NCBI RefSeq assembly: GCF_014203115.1
Contig: NZ_JACHIJ010000003.1
Coordinates: forward strand, 248,001 to 312,000
DNA length: 64,000 bases
Reading direction: 5' to 3'
Source of the DNA: Afipia massiliensis
GTDB lineage: Bacteria; Pseudomonadota; Alphaproteobacteria; Rhizobiales; Xanthobacteraceae
Shown here: positions 10,999-18,991 of the stretch, in pieces
How the letters are laid out: each line of letters begins with the position of its first letter
Position numbering within the stretch: the first letter of the stretch is position 1
Notes under the pieces: model-generated
Databases searched by the model: none
Seen by the model: only the letters and a program-made list of their open reading frames with translations
What the model was told of the DNA's origin: nothing
Translations under genes and position numbers: made by a program

Positions 10999-12515
10999 GC
11001 ATCGCCACCTTCGATTGCCGCGGTTGTTTGCTTTTCGCGGCACAGTTGGACGACGCGGGTCACGGCCAGGATCGTGCGGTCGTTGATCGACGCGATGCGG
11101 ATGTCGCCGTTGCGCTCGATCATGCTTTCCCGTTTCGCGAGGAGGTCGGTGAGAACGTCTTCGTGGGGGCCATCGAGCCACGGCTGGAAGTTGATGCAGG
11201 TGTAGCAGGCTATGGGCGCCGAGAGTGCGCAGAAGCTGAATGTACCGCAGCTTCCGACCGGGCCTTCCGTGATGGTGGGATCAATGATCCTGCTGTTCGG
11301 ATCCTGACCACGACGGGCGTCGCTCTCGTGGTCGATGAGGACCCCAGCGAATGCCTGGGCGAATGGAGCAAGTTCTTCGGCGATCGCCCGGTCGATGCGC
11401 TCCAGCATCTGCGGAGAGGCCTTCACGTAAATTCTCGCGGTCTCCGAGGTCGAATGATCGAGCAACTCCGCGATCTTGTACTCGTTGCCTCCCTCGGCCG
11501 CGGCGCGGGTGCCCATCGTGTACCGTAGGCGACGTGGCGTGATGTGCAACGGCTCGCCGGTTCGCGGAGACGTGACCTTTAAGCGATCGACGATGCTTTG
11601 CAGGCGGTACTTCACCTGGTCGGCCTTCAAATGCCCCTCAAGGCCAGGACCGCCGCCTTCCTCCAGTCCGGCGAACAGCGGCGCTTCGTCGCCGCGCGCA
11701 TCGATCGTACGTCTGTAGCCAACCAGGATTTCCACCAGCTCGCCGACCTGCGGCGAGAGCTTGAACGGGCGCGATGTCGCGCGGATGGACAGGCCCTTCT
11801 GCTTTGCGCGCGGCACATCGAGCCAGTAGAAGCGCGTGCCGTCCGTCGCGGAATCGACCCTAAAGTCGCGAAGCTTCAAGGCTGCGAGCTGAATGTTTCG
11901 GCGTCCGGTCGCCAGGAGGAGCCAAACGAGCACGAACGACTGAAGGTCGGTTTCACGACGCTCGAACGAGCGCTGCAGAGCGGCGATGAGGCCTTCCAAC
12001 TCGACGTCCGACAAAGGTCCTTTGAGGGGATCGTGGGTGAGAACGGCCTCGCCGAGAGGATTTCTGCCTGGGCTCAGTTCGTCTAGGATCTTGTAGGTGT
12101 CGAGCGGGACACCTTGGTAGCCGAGCTCATGCCACAGCCGGAGAAGCCCGATAATCCTTCCCATATACCAACGCCGACGTTGGTCGAGGCCAGCGTAGTA
12201 GTTGAGCACAGCCGCCGGGGTGAACGCATCAATGACATTATTGTCGGTCTCCGCGCTGTAGCGGCAGAATGAGCCCATATTGCGAAAGCTGGACATCACA
12301 GTGTAGGGCGATTGAATCGTCAGTGCATGGGCCAGGACGCGTTTGAATGCATCCAGAGTAGGGCTGCTGAGCCAGCGCTCAAAGTCACGGAAGTTGAGAT
12401 TGAACCGCTTCCCATTGGCCGTAAAATTCCAAACGGGACCATCAACGTTCATCACCGCGCCATCGCGCGTTCGGACGGTGCCGAGCGGCGCCAGATCGAG
12501 TGCGGGCTTATTCAC
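10995..12515 (-). CDS. Tyrosine recombinase with altered box II and cysteine cluster (second of three)
   Basis: I choose the GTG at 12515, preceded by AAAGGGAG at a good distance, giving 506 residues; it overlaps the upstream stop by 8 bp. The catalytic residues seen are Arg205 or Arg206 (TGRRNIQ), Arg331 in PRRLRYT, His354 (LLDHSTSE) and Tyr363 (ARIYVKA). Box II normally reads His-x-x-Arg, but Arg328 occupies the His place. After the catalytic domain come Cys423, Cys429, Cys437 and Cys440, a likely zinc-binding knuckle as in Tn554-type TnpB proteins. The N-terminal part (60-200) is a SAM-like core-binding domain. Confidence 0.88.
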   Translation of the reverse strand: MNKPALDLAPLGTVRTRDGAVMNVDGPVWNFTANGKRFNLNFRDFERWLSSPTLDAFKRVLAHALTIQSPYTVMSSFRNMGSFCRYSAETDNNVIDAFTPAAVLNYYAGLDQRRRWYMGRIIGLLRLWHELGYQGVPLDTYKILDELSPGRNPLGEAVLTHDPLKGPLSDVELEGLIAALQRSFERRETDLQSFVLVWLLLATGRRNIQLAALKLRDFRVDSATDGTRFYWLDVPRAKQKGLSIRATSRPFKLSPQVGELVEILVGYRRTIDARGDEAPLFAGLEEGGGPGLEGHLKADQVKYRLQSIVDRLKVTSPRTGEPLHITPRRLRYTMGTRAAAEGGNEYKIAELLDHSTSETARIYVKASPQMLERIDRAIAEELAPFAQAFAGVLIDHESDARRGQDPNSRIIDPTITEGPVGSCGTFSFCALSAPIACYTCINFQPWLDGPHEDVLTDLLAKRESMIERNGDIRIASINDRTILAVTRVVQLCREKQTTAAIEGGDA

Positions 12516-13773
12516 GAGTTGCGCTCCCTTTACCGAGCTTTTCTTGGAGCTCGACGCCCAGCTCCTGCGCCTCATCGCGAATGCGACGCCGCAGGTAGGT
12601 GGCTGCGGTCTCCGACTTCGGTGACCAGCCATTGAGATAGGCCCGGAGCTTCTTCTCGTTCTCGTCGCTGGTCCCGCTTGCGTCGAACATGTCGGAGAGA
12701 TTTTCGTTGAAGGTGTGCCGCAGTTGATGCGGCGACAGGGTGTCGTCCAGCCCGACGACGTTGGTCCTGATGGTTTTAAATAGGTTGCTGATTGCGCTTT
12801 TGGAGAGCGGCCGGCCTGATTGGGACACGAACAGGAAGCTGTGCGACGACGCGTGCTTGCGTAGCCGCCTGTGCTTGACGATGTGGTCGAGGATTCTTTT
12901 GGTCAGGCCGTCGCTCAATTTATGCGTCCTGCCGTTCGTTTTCGCCTGAGGTTGATCGCGCCGCGGATCGGTCGGGTCGTCGGGGCTGCGGGTGACGGTT
13001 ATTGTCCGTTTCTGCGCATTGAAGTGGTCTCCCGTGATCCTCAGCTTCAAGAGCTCACCTTGGCGGAGGCCGACGTGGTAGAAGAGCAGGACCATCAACT
13101 CATTTCGATCGCGCACGAACTCGCGATCGTCGAAGGGATTGTCCGGCGAACCGGCCGCGACCGCCGCCAGGAGAGTGGCCTGCGCTTCTTCCGACAAGCC
13201 CTCCCGTTCATGATCGGGATTTCGTGCGTGATGCTTGGGCGCGCGAGCTCTGAGCAGCGGTCCGACTTCGCCGGGCATGATGCCCGTGGCGCTTCGTCGC
13301 GGCTTGCGACACCTCTCCTTGACGATCCAATCGAGATAATCTGCGATGTACCTGAGGCGTGTGCCGGCGACCTCCGGGGCGACCCCGGCAGCGGCGGCCC
13401 GGGGTTTGCGTAGACGCTCGATCGAAATCGCTTTGGCCCGTCTAGCTTTCGGTCTCTGCGGAATCTCCGTCGCGAGCGCTTCGAATCCCAAGCGTGCGGC
13501 GCCGGCAAGTGCCTCCACTTCGGCAAGGCTCAGGAGCTCGCCGGCCATCAGCCGTTCGTCGACGTCAACCTGCCGCACGGCGGCCCATGTCAGCAGGAAG
13601 CGGATGGCCTCGGCGTGAGATTTCAGAGTGTTGAATGCCACCCCTCGGGGGCGCCGTTCCCGGAGGAGAAAGGCGGTGACGTCGAAGCAGGGACGACCGC
13701 CCTGGTCAACAACCAGGGGGAAGCGTTCCCCCGAAGACATCACCAGGATTTGGACCCGAAAAAGCGGCTCCAA
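12508..13773 (-). CDS. Tyrosine recombinase (first of three, operon leader)
   Basis: This 421-residue site-specific recombinase has a complete catalytic set: Arg237 (GLRQGELL), His349-x-x-Arg352 (SPHQLRHTF), Trp383 (NGWSPKS) and Tyr393 (AATYLRR). The N-terminal 45-160 segment is the core-binding domain. The TTG at 13773 is preferred because GGGGA lies 9 bases upstream; an ATG at 13740 gives 410 residues and has a weaker ribosome site. The TTG codon is partly covered by the TGTAAAC motif at 13774-13780, so a recombinase bound at the element end could block its own expression. The gene is first in the six-gene minus-strand operon. Confidence 0.88.
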   Translation of the reverse strand: MEPLFRVQILVMSSGERFPLVVDQGGRPCFDVTAFLLRERRPRGVAFNTLKSHAEAIRFLLTWAAVRQVDVDERLMAGELLSLAEVEALAGAARLGFEALATEIPQRPKARRAKAISIERLRKPRAAAAGVAPEVAGTRLRYIADYLDWIVKERCRKPRRSATGIMPGEVGPLLRARAPKHHARNPDHEREGLSEEAQATLLAAVAAGSPDNPFDDREFVRDRNELMVLLFYHVGLRQGELLKLRITGDHFNAQKRTITVTRSPDDPTDPRRDQPQAKTNGRTHKLSDGLTKRILDHIVKHRRLRKHASSHSFLFVSQSGRPLSKSAISNLFKTIRTNVVGLDDTLSPHQLRHTFNENLSDMFDASGTSDENEKKLRAYLNGWSPKSETAATYLRRRIRDEAQELGVELQEKLGKGSATRE

Positions 13774-13839
13774 GTTTACATTTCCCCAAGTGGACAGCTA
13801 AGGCGAATCAGCCGTCAGCCCCGAACCGGGTGTAAACTT
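13772..13839. repeat. Right-end inverted pair AAGTTTACA / TGTAAACTT
   Basis: AAGTTTACA at 13772-13780 and TGTAAACTT at 13831-13839 form a perfect 9-bp inverted pair 50 bp apart. The motif matches those at the left end (5246-5354). GGGTGTAAAC around 13828 also contains an inverted copy of the CGGGTGTA core. The pair spans the upstream region and start of the first recombinase gene, suggesting autoregulation. The remaining 60 bp to the dnaN stop hold no other recognised feature. Confidence 0.6.
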
Positions 13840-13899
13840 AGATGTTCAATCTTTTTAGGACGTTAACGACGTTTAGTTTCCAAAGGTAGAAACGGTATC

Positions 13900-15018
13900 C
13901 TACACCCGCATCGGCATCAGGACGTAAAGCGCACCCTTGGAATCCTTGTCCTGCACCAGCGTCGGCGAACCGGGATCGGCCAGGCGCAGCACGGCGACTT
14001 CACCTTCGATCTGTGCCGCGATGTCGAGCAGGTAGCGCGAGTTGAAGCCGATATCGAGCGGATCGGATGCATATTCGACTTCGAGTTCTTCCGTCGCACT
14101 TCCCGAGTCCGGATTGGTCACGGACAAGACCAGCTTGCCGGCGGACAGCGCGAGTTTCACGGCGCGGCCGCGCTCGCTGGAAATCGTCGAGACGCGGTCC
14201 ACCGCGGCCTCGAAATCCTTTTTGTCGACGATCAGTTCCTTGTCGTTGTTCTGCGGAATGACGCGGCCGTAGTCCGGGAAGGTGCCGTCGATCAGTTTCG
14301 AGGTCAGCACGACGTCGCCGATGGTGAAGCGGATCTTGCCCTGCGACAGCTCGATCTTGAGTTCTGCCTCGTTGTCTTCGATCAGGCGCTGCACCTCGCC
14401 GACGGTCTTGCGCGGCACGATGACGCCGGGCATGCCCTCGGCGCTCTTCGGCAGCGGCAGATCGACCTGCGCCAGCCTGTGGCCGTCGGTCGCCACTGCG
14501 CGCAGTGTCGCTTCCTTGGCGCTGCCGGCGGCGTGCAGATAGATGCCGTTGAGATAGTAGCGGGTCTCTTCGGTGGAGATCGCGAACTGGGTGCGATCGA
14601 TCAGCCGCTTCATGTCGGCCGCGGCCAGCGTGAATGAGTGAGTCATGTCGCCGGCGGCAAGGTCGGGAAAGTCGCTTTCCGGCAGCGTCTGCAGCGTGAA
14701 GCGCGAGCGTCCGGCGCGGATCGCGAGGACAGATCTGTCGCCATCGCCCTCGAGAACGATCTGCGACCCGTCGGGCAGCTTGCGGACGATGTCGTAGAAC
14801 ATGTGCGCTGGGACGGTGATCGATCCGCCGGTGCCGGTCTCGGCGGCCAGTGTTTCGGTCACTTCGAGATCGAGGTCGGTGGCCTTCAGGCTGAGGCGCG
14901 ACTTGTCGGCGCGGATCAGCACGTTGCCGAGGATCGGAATGGTGTTGCGGCGTTCGACCACGCGATGAACGTGGCTGAGTGATTTCAGGAGTAGCGCGCG
15001 CTCGACGGTAACCTTCAT
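13900..15018 (-). CDS. dnaN: DNA polymerase III subunit beta (sliding clamp)
   Basis: The clamp is a ring-shaped homodimer that tethers DNA polymerase III to DNA. The protein is 372 residues from the ATG at 15018 (MKVTVERALLLKSLSHV), with GGCGGAA upstream. Three clamp domains are seen: residues 1-120 with RRNTIPILGNVLI, the middle domain with ISTEETRYYLNGIYLH and ATDGHRLAQVDLP, and a C-terminal domain ending YVLMPMRV. An upstream start at 15039 adds only seven residues (MGSGGIV) and is less likely. The final codons CGG GTG TAG include the putative attachment core of the adjoining mobile element; the reading frame is preserved. Confidence 0.97.
   Translation of the reverse strand: MKVTVERALLLKSLSHVHRVVERRNTIPILGNVLIRADKSRLSLKATDLDLEVTETLAAETGTGGSITVPAHMFYDIVRKLPDGSQIVLEGDGDRSVLAIRAGRSRFTLQTLPESDFPDLAAGDMTHSFTLAAADMKRLIDRTQFAISTEETRYYLNGIYLHAAGSAKEATLRAVATDGHRLAQVDLPLPKSAEGMPGVIVPRKTVGEVQRLIEDNEAELKIELSQGKIRFTIGDVVLTSKLIDGTFPDYGRVIPQNNDKELIVDKKDFEAAVDRVSTISSERGRAVKLALSAGKLVLSVTNPDSGSATEELEVEYASDPLDIGFNSRYLLDIAAQIEGEVAVLRLADPGSPTLVQDKDSKGALYVLMPMRV
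13901..13908. other. Putative right attachment core inside the dnaN terminus
   Basis: TACACCCG (minus strand CGGGTGTA) repeats the sequence at 5221-5228. It encodes the last two dnaN codons and the first two bases of the stop. After it comes G, giving TAG here, whereas the far copy is followed by A, giving TAA. This fits an element that integrates into the end of dnaN and supplies a replacement stop. Confidence 0.5.
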
Positions 15019-15287
15019 GACAATTCCGCCCGATCCCAAGTCTGGACTTTCAAGTCCCGGAGCAAGTCCGCAGATCCGGACGAGTCCACATCGTTATTGG
15101 AGGTGCCGGGCGGCTGGTGAGCGCGCGCCGGCGACTGAAACCCGCGGCCCTGACGAAACGGAGGTTTCGCCGGGGTCTCGGGGGACCGTAAGGTGACGCG
15201 GTTGGGCGCGAAGCGCAAGGGTAGGGGCCGCTTGGAAGCGGCTTTCCCCCTTTGTTATCTCAGCTTTTCCAAGCCCTGTGGACTGGA

Positions 15288-16757
15288 TCACTCCTGCAGC
15301 TGGCGCTTCAGCAGTTCGACCTCGTCGGACAGGGTGAGATCCTTGGAGACCAGCGCCTCGATCTTGCGGACGGCATGCAGAACCGTGGTGTGGTCGCGGC
15401 CGCCGAACCGGCGTCCGATTTCGGGCAGCGAGCGCAGCGTCAGCGTCTTGGCGAGATACATCGCGACCTGACGCGGGCGAACCACATTGGCGGTCCGGCG
15501 CGATGACAACAGATCCGAGCGGCTGACATTGTACTGCCGGGCCACCACGCGCTGGATGTCCTCGATCTTGACCCGCTTCGGCTCCATCGGCCGGACCAGA
15601 TCGCGCACTTCGCGCTCGGCCATTTCCAGCGTCACCGCGGTGGCGTTGAGCTTCGAGTGCGCCAGCAGGCGGTTGATCGCGCCTTCGAGGTCGCGGCCGT
15701 TATGGGTGATGGTCTTGGCAAGATACTCCAAGACAGGCATCGGCACGTCGAAGGTGGCGTGATGCGCCTTCGCCGCGGAGACACGCGACTTCAGGATTTC
15801 GAGCCGCAGCTCTTCGCCGAGCGATCCCATCTCGACCACGAGGCCACCGGCGAGGCGCGAGCGCACCCGGTCGTCGAGGCTTTCGAGATCGGACGGCGGC
15901 CGGTCGGCGGCGATCACGACCTGACGGCCGGCGTCGATCAGCGCATTCAGCGTATGGCAGAATTCCGACTGGGTCGATTTGCCCTGCAGGAACTGCAGGT
16001 CGTCGATCACCAGCACGTCGATGCCACGCAGCGCTTCCTTGAAGGCAAGCGCTGTCTGCGATTTCAGAGCGGCGACGAAGCCGTACATGAATTTCTCGGC
16101 GGTGAGATACAGCACCTTGCGGTCGGGATTGGAATTCCCGGCCCAGGTCACCGCCTGCAGCAGATGGGTTTTGCCGAGGCCCACACCGGCATGAATATAG
16201 AGCGGGTTGAACATCACGCTGTCGCCGCGGCGGCCTTCGGCGACCTGACGGGCGGCGGCATGCGCCAGCGTGTTGGAACGGCCCATGACGAAGGTCGCAA
16301 ATGTCAGACGCGGATCGAGCGGCGAGCCGCCGAGCGCCTCGTGGCTGGCGGAGACCGGCGCGGTGGCGGTATTGCGCAACTCGGGCGCGGGCCGGTTCTG
16401 GTTGCTGTCGACGCGGCGTTCGTCCTGCGGCGCTTTCGCGTCCTTGACGGGAGCGGCACAGCGCATGGCGGTGCGCACCGTGATCTCGATGCGCTTGACG
16501 CTCGGTGCTTCCGACTGCCAGCAGCTCAGCACGCGGTCGGCATAGTGCGCCTGGATCCAGCTCTTGAGGAACTTGGTCGGCACCGTCATGTGGACGCAGT
16601 CGTCATGGATGCGCTCGAGGTCCATGCGCGCGAACCAGCTGGTGTAGAAATCTTCGCCGACGTTGGTCCGGAGCCGTCCCTTGAATCGGGCCCACTGATC
16701 GCGTTCGACGTCTGCCAGTCCGAGGTTCGTTGAGATTGTTTCTGCCGAGATTGTCAT
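15288..16757 (-). CDS. dnaA: Chromosomal replication initiator protein DnaA
   Basis: DnaA is the AAA+ protein that binds and opens oriC. From the ATG at 16757 it has 489 residues. Domain I is at about 20-95 ([20 protein letters not shown]). Domain III has Walker A GVGLGKT (191-197) and Walker B VLVIDD (248-253). Domain IV carries the DnaA-box signature DHTTVLHAV (455-463). An upstream start at 16889 would add an arginine-rich stretch unlike DnaA, so it is rejected. The 269-bp gap to dnaN (15019-15287) holds small stems, GGACTT/AAGTCC and GCCGCTT/AAGCGGC, but no recognised gene. Confidence 0.97.
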   Translation of the reverse strand: MTISAETISTNLGLADVERDQWARFKGRLRTNVGEDFYTSWFARMDLERIHDDCVHMTVPTKFLKSWIQAHYADRVLSCWQSEAPSVKRIEITVRTAMRCAAPVKDAKAPQDERRVDSNQNRPAPELRNTATAPVSASHEALGGSPLDPRLTFATFVMGRSNTLAHAAARQVAEGRRGDSVMFNPLYIHAGVGLGKTHLLQAVTWAGNSNPDRKVLYLTAEKFMYGFVAALKSQTALAFKEALRGIDVLVIDDLQFLQGKSTQSEFCHTLNALIDAGRQVVIAADRPPSDLESLDDRVRSRLAGGLVVEMGSLGEELRLEILKSRVSAAKAHHATFDVPMPVLEYLAKTITHNGRDLEGAINRLLAHSKLNATAVTLEMAEREVRDLVRPMEPKRVKIEDIQRVVARQYNVSRSDLLSSRRTANVVRPRQVAMYLAKTLTLRSLPEIGRRFGGRDHTTVLHAVRKIEALVSKDLTLSDEVELLKRQLQE

Positions 16758-17934
16758 TTGCGTTCTGATCTTCTGGTTGATGTGTGATCCGGCGCTGGTC
16801 GCCGAGAAATGAGTGGGCCGCCCGCCGACATGCGCTCCTTCCGTCGTCCTCAGACGCTCCGCCGTTCGGCGCTGATCGCCGCGTGGCATCGCTGGGTCGG
16901 GAGGGAGGGCGCGTGTGGCGTTAGCGCGTACTGTGCTGGACTGGCGGACCGCAGGGGGCAGCTGGCGCGTTCACTGAAACAACATCGCTGGAAATAAATG
17001 CTGCAAAGTTGTTCTGCCGGCTCTGGCTGCTGGACATAGAAATTCCCCCTCCTGCCGCGAGAAATTCACGGCAAGTTGTTGTCGCCTTGATCTGTTCAAA
17101 TCTTTTGTTCGTCCGATCCGCTGATCGATCAGACTTCAACCCGCTTCGTCTTGCCCGTCCAACCCTGTCCCCTGTCTTTCGAAGCCGGTGGATGTTTTCC
17201 TCTGTGCGGCTTCTCACTTTTGATCCGGGGTCCGGAGTGACCCGGCCGCGGTGGAGAATTTTCACACAGGGGACCTGCCTCACAAACCACGTGAGTTAGG
17301 ATCCGACCATCGCTTGGAAAGCGTCGCTAGCTTGCAGACTGTCCTGACTTGCATGCCCGTCCAAGGTTCTCAAACCGCGCTGATCAGAAGAGCCGTGGAC
17401 GACGTGACGTAATAAGAAATACACGAGGCGCGGCGGCTCGCAACGGAATTGATTTCGCATCGTGCGCTCAAAGCGCGACTTGCCGCCGATGCGAAACGGG
17501 GCCGTCTTCATGACGAAACGGCAAGGTTTTGAATCTGTGCGTAGATTCGAGAAGTCGGACAACTGTCACAAATCGGCCGATCGCCAAAACATCGTTCATA
17601 AATAATTTAAGATTCATCAGGCGGCACCTGCGTTTTCGAAGTGCTACCGCACGCTATGCCGATAAGGTCTTCGTCAAATGGGTTTTTTTGTGATCGGCAG
17701 AACAGGGTAACCCCTGTCGGGATTTTGAAGTCGGCGCGCTCGCGCACTTGCTTTTTCAAAAGACCGAAAGCGCGGCATATGCTGTTCGCATGTGCACGTG
17801 CTGCGGTGTCTACGTGCCGCCGATCGGATCGCGAAGAAGAGTGTCGGCGAACGATGAAGCGACGGCAAAGAAAAAGCCCGGCGTCGACCGGGCTTTTTTG
17901 ACAGTCAGCTTTTTCAGATTGCTTGCTGCGGAAC
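16758..17934. other. Gene-free dnaA-rpsT interval, candidate replication origin
   Basis: No convincing gene is present in this 1.18 kb. It contains a perfect 10-bp inverted repeat, TTTCGCATCG (17453-17462) with CGATGCGAAA (17487-17496), three GANTC methylation sites close together (17531-17535, 17544-17548, 17611-17615), and an unusually AT-rich tract at 17586-17618. GANTC sites, an AT-rich unwinding tract and proximity to dnaA are features of alphaproteobacterial origins. No consensus DnaA box (TTATCCACA) was found by eye, so the origin call is tentative. The dnaA promoter must also lie here. Confidence 0.4.
17871..17899 (-). terminator. Rho-independent terminator of rpsT
   Basis: The arms AAAAAGCCCGG (17871-17881) and CCGGGCTTTTT (17888-17898) pair around a 6-nt loop, with A/T runs on both sides. 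It is 36 bp past the rpsT stop and oriented for the minus strand, where the stem is followed by a T run. It would also work on the plus strand. Confidence 0.85.
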
Positions 17935-18201
17935 TTACTTCGCGAGCTTGGCGATCTGATGCGTCAGGCGCGACACCTTCCGGCTCGCGTTGTTCTTGTG
18001 AATGATGTTGCGCTGCGCGGCCTGCATAAGATCCGGCTCGGCCTGCTTCATCGCTTCGAGCGCCGCGGCGCGGTCGCCCTTCTTGATGGCGTCCTCGACG
18101 TTGCGAACCGAACCGCGCATCTGGGTGCGGCGCGACTTGTTGACGAGGGTACGGCGGGCAATCTTGCGCGTCGCTTTTTTGGCAGAGGTGGTATTGGCCA
18201 T
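17935..18201 (-). CDS. rpsT: 30S ribosomal protein S20
   Basis: This 88-residue basic protein binds 16S rRNA early in small-subunit assembly. The sequence [17 protein letters not shown] at the N-terminus and the [15 protein letters not shown] and [15 protein letters not shown] stretches are typical of S20. The length matches the family. It is a single-gene unit with a strong terminator downstream and a 312-bp leader/promoter region upstream. rpsT next to dnaA is common in this order. Confidence 0.97.
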   Translation of the reverse strand: MANTTSAKKATRKIARRTLVNKSRRTQMRGSVRNVEDAIKKGDRAAALEAMKQAEPDLMQAAQRNIIHKNNASRKVSRLTHQIAKLAK

Positions 18202-18513
18202 GGTCTCTCGGTTTCTCTCGGTCGGTCAGTCTGCGGCTGTCATAGTGAGCCAGCTGCGTGATCGATATCGACCGTTCGGCCGATGCTGGGTGAAAATCGG
18301 GTGTTCCTGAAAATGTTCTTTCCAAAGAGCTTGCTTAAACAACACGCTCTTAAAGAACATCGGCGGCAGGATTGCGCCCGCCGCCAGTCGGGGCTCTTAT
18401 AGGGATACTGGCCTGCACCGTCAACGATTTCCGGGCCTATTTTGGCCCAATCGGGACCGTTTAGGGGTCCCTGCCGGGTCTCGGCGAAGTGACTGAAATA
18501 TAGGGGGTGAACG
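18202..18513. promoter_or_regulatory. Upstream region of rpsT with an imperfect inverted repeat
   Basis: No gene is seen. ATGTTCTTT (18313-18321) pairs with AAAGAACAT (18352-18360), and AGAGC (18326-18330) with GCTCT (18346-18350), making an interrupted stem. It lies about 110-160 bp upstream of the rpsT start, where a leader or promoter is expected. S20 represses its own translation in E. coli, so a structured leader is possible but not shown. Confidence 0.35.
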
Positions 18514-18831
18514 ATGATCCGTGGGTTTTTTCGTCTGATCGGGCTGTTTCTGTTGGTTATCGGCTTCCTGTCGCTGGTTTACGACGGGGCCCGGACCATT
18601 GCCGACCAGACGCTGCGGATCACGCGGCTTGGTGAGTTGTGGAACGACATCAATCAGGCCAGCCAGCAGTCGTTTCAGGCCATGGTCGAGGGCGTCTCGC
18701 CGCTGCTCTGGAACAGCGTGATGAAGCTGCTGCTCAACCAGCCGGCCTGGGCCGTGATGGGCATTCTGGGCATCCTGCTGATGCTGCTGTTCCGGCCCAG
18801 CAAGCCGTTGATCGGCTATTCGCGGAATTGA
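18514..18831 (+). CDS. Small two-helix membrane protein of unknown function
   Basis: The 105-residue product has an N-terminal transmembrane helix (FFRLIGLFLLVIGFLSLVY, about 5-24), a soluble amphipathic middle with ADQTLRITRLGELWNDI, and a second helix near the C-terminus (AWAVMGILGILLMLLF). GGGGGTG precedes the ATG at a good distance. I recognise this as the kind of conserved hypothetical found in this family but know no function. It is transcribed divergently from rpsT. Confidence 0.7.
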   Translation: MIRGFFRLIGLFLLVIGFLSLVYDGARTIADQTLRITRLGELWNDINQASQQSFQAMVEGVSPLLWNSVMKLLLNQPAWAVMGILGILLMLLFRPSKPLIGYSRN

Positions 18832-18991
18832 GCGGCGGAGGTTCGTCCAGCAAATGACATTCGCGAACGCGATCTCCGGAATTTCAAGAGCCGATGCCGG
18901 ACATATGATGAGCGATTGGTGCGTAACGTCCTGACGCGGGCGGCGTACAGGGAGCTATATAGTGTGAAGCGAACCCTTAAAGGAGCAAGCC

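Larger units (their letters stand above)
5221..13900 (-). mobile_element. Three-recombinase mobile element inserted between dnaN and recF
   Basis: About 8.68 kb separates dnaN from recF, genes normally adjacent. The insert carries three consecutive tyrosine recombinase genes, two small coiled-coil genes and a RecD2-like helicase, all on the minus strand and all overlapping or nearly touching. An 8-bp sequence, TACACCCG on the plus strand, sits at 5221-5228 and again at 13901-13908 inside the end of dnaN. TGTAAAC motifs cluster inside both ends. Three collinear recombinases recall Tn554 (TnpA, TnpB, TnpC) and recombinase-in-trio elements, and the addition of small partners recalls the gamma-mobile-trio islands. 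The boundaries are inferred from the core repeat and not from an empty site. Confidence 0.8.

Noticed and set aside
16921..17283. 120-codon minus-strand frame upstream of dnaA
   Set aside because: Basic, low-complexity translation with no domain in a likely regulatory or origin region.
17296..17562. 88-codon minus-strand frame upstream of dnaA
   Set aside because: No domain, and it contains the 10-bp inverted repeat and GANTC sites; probably non-coding.
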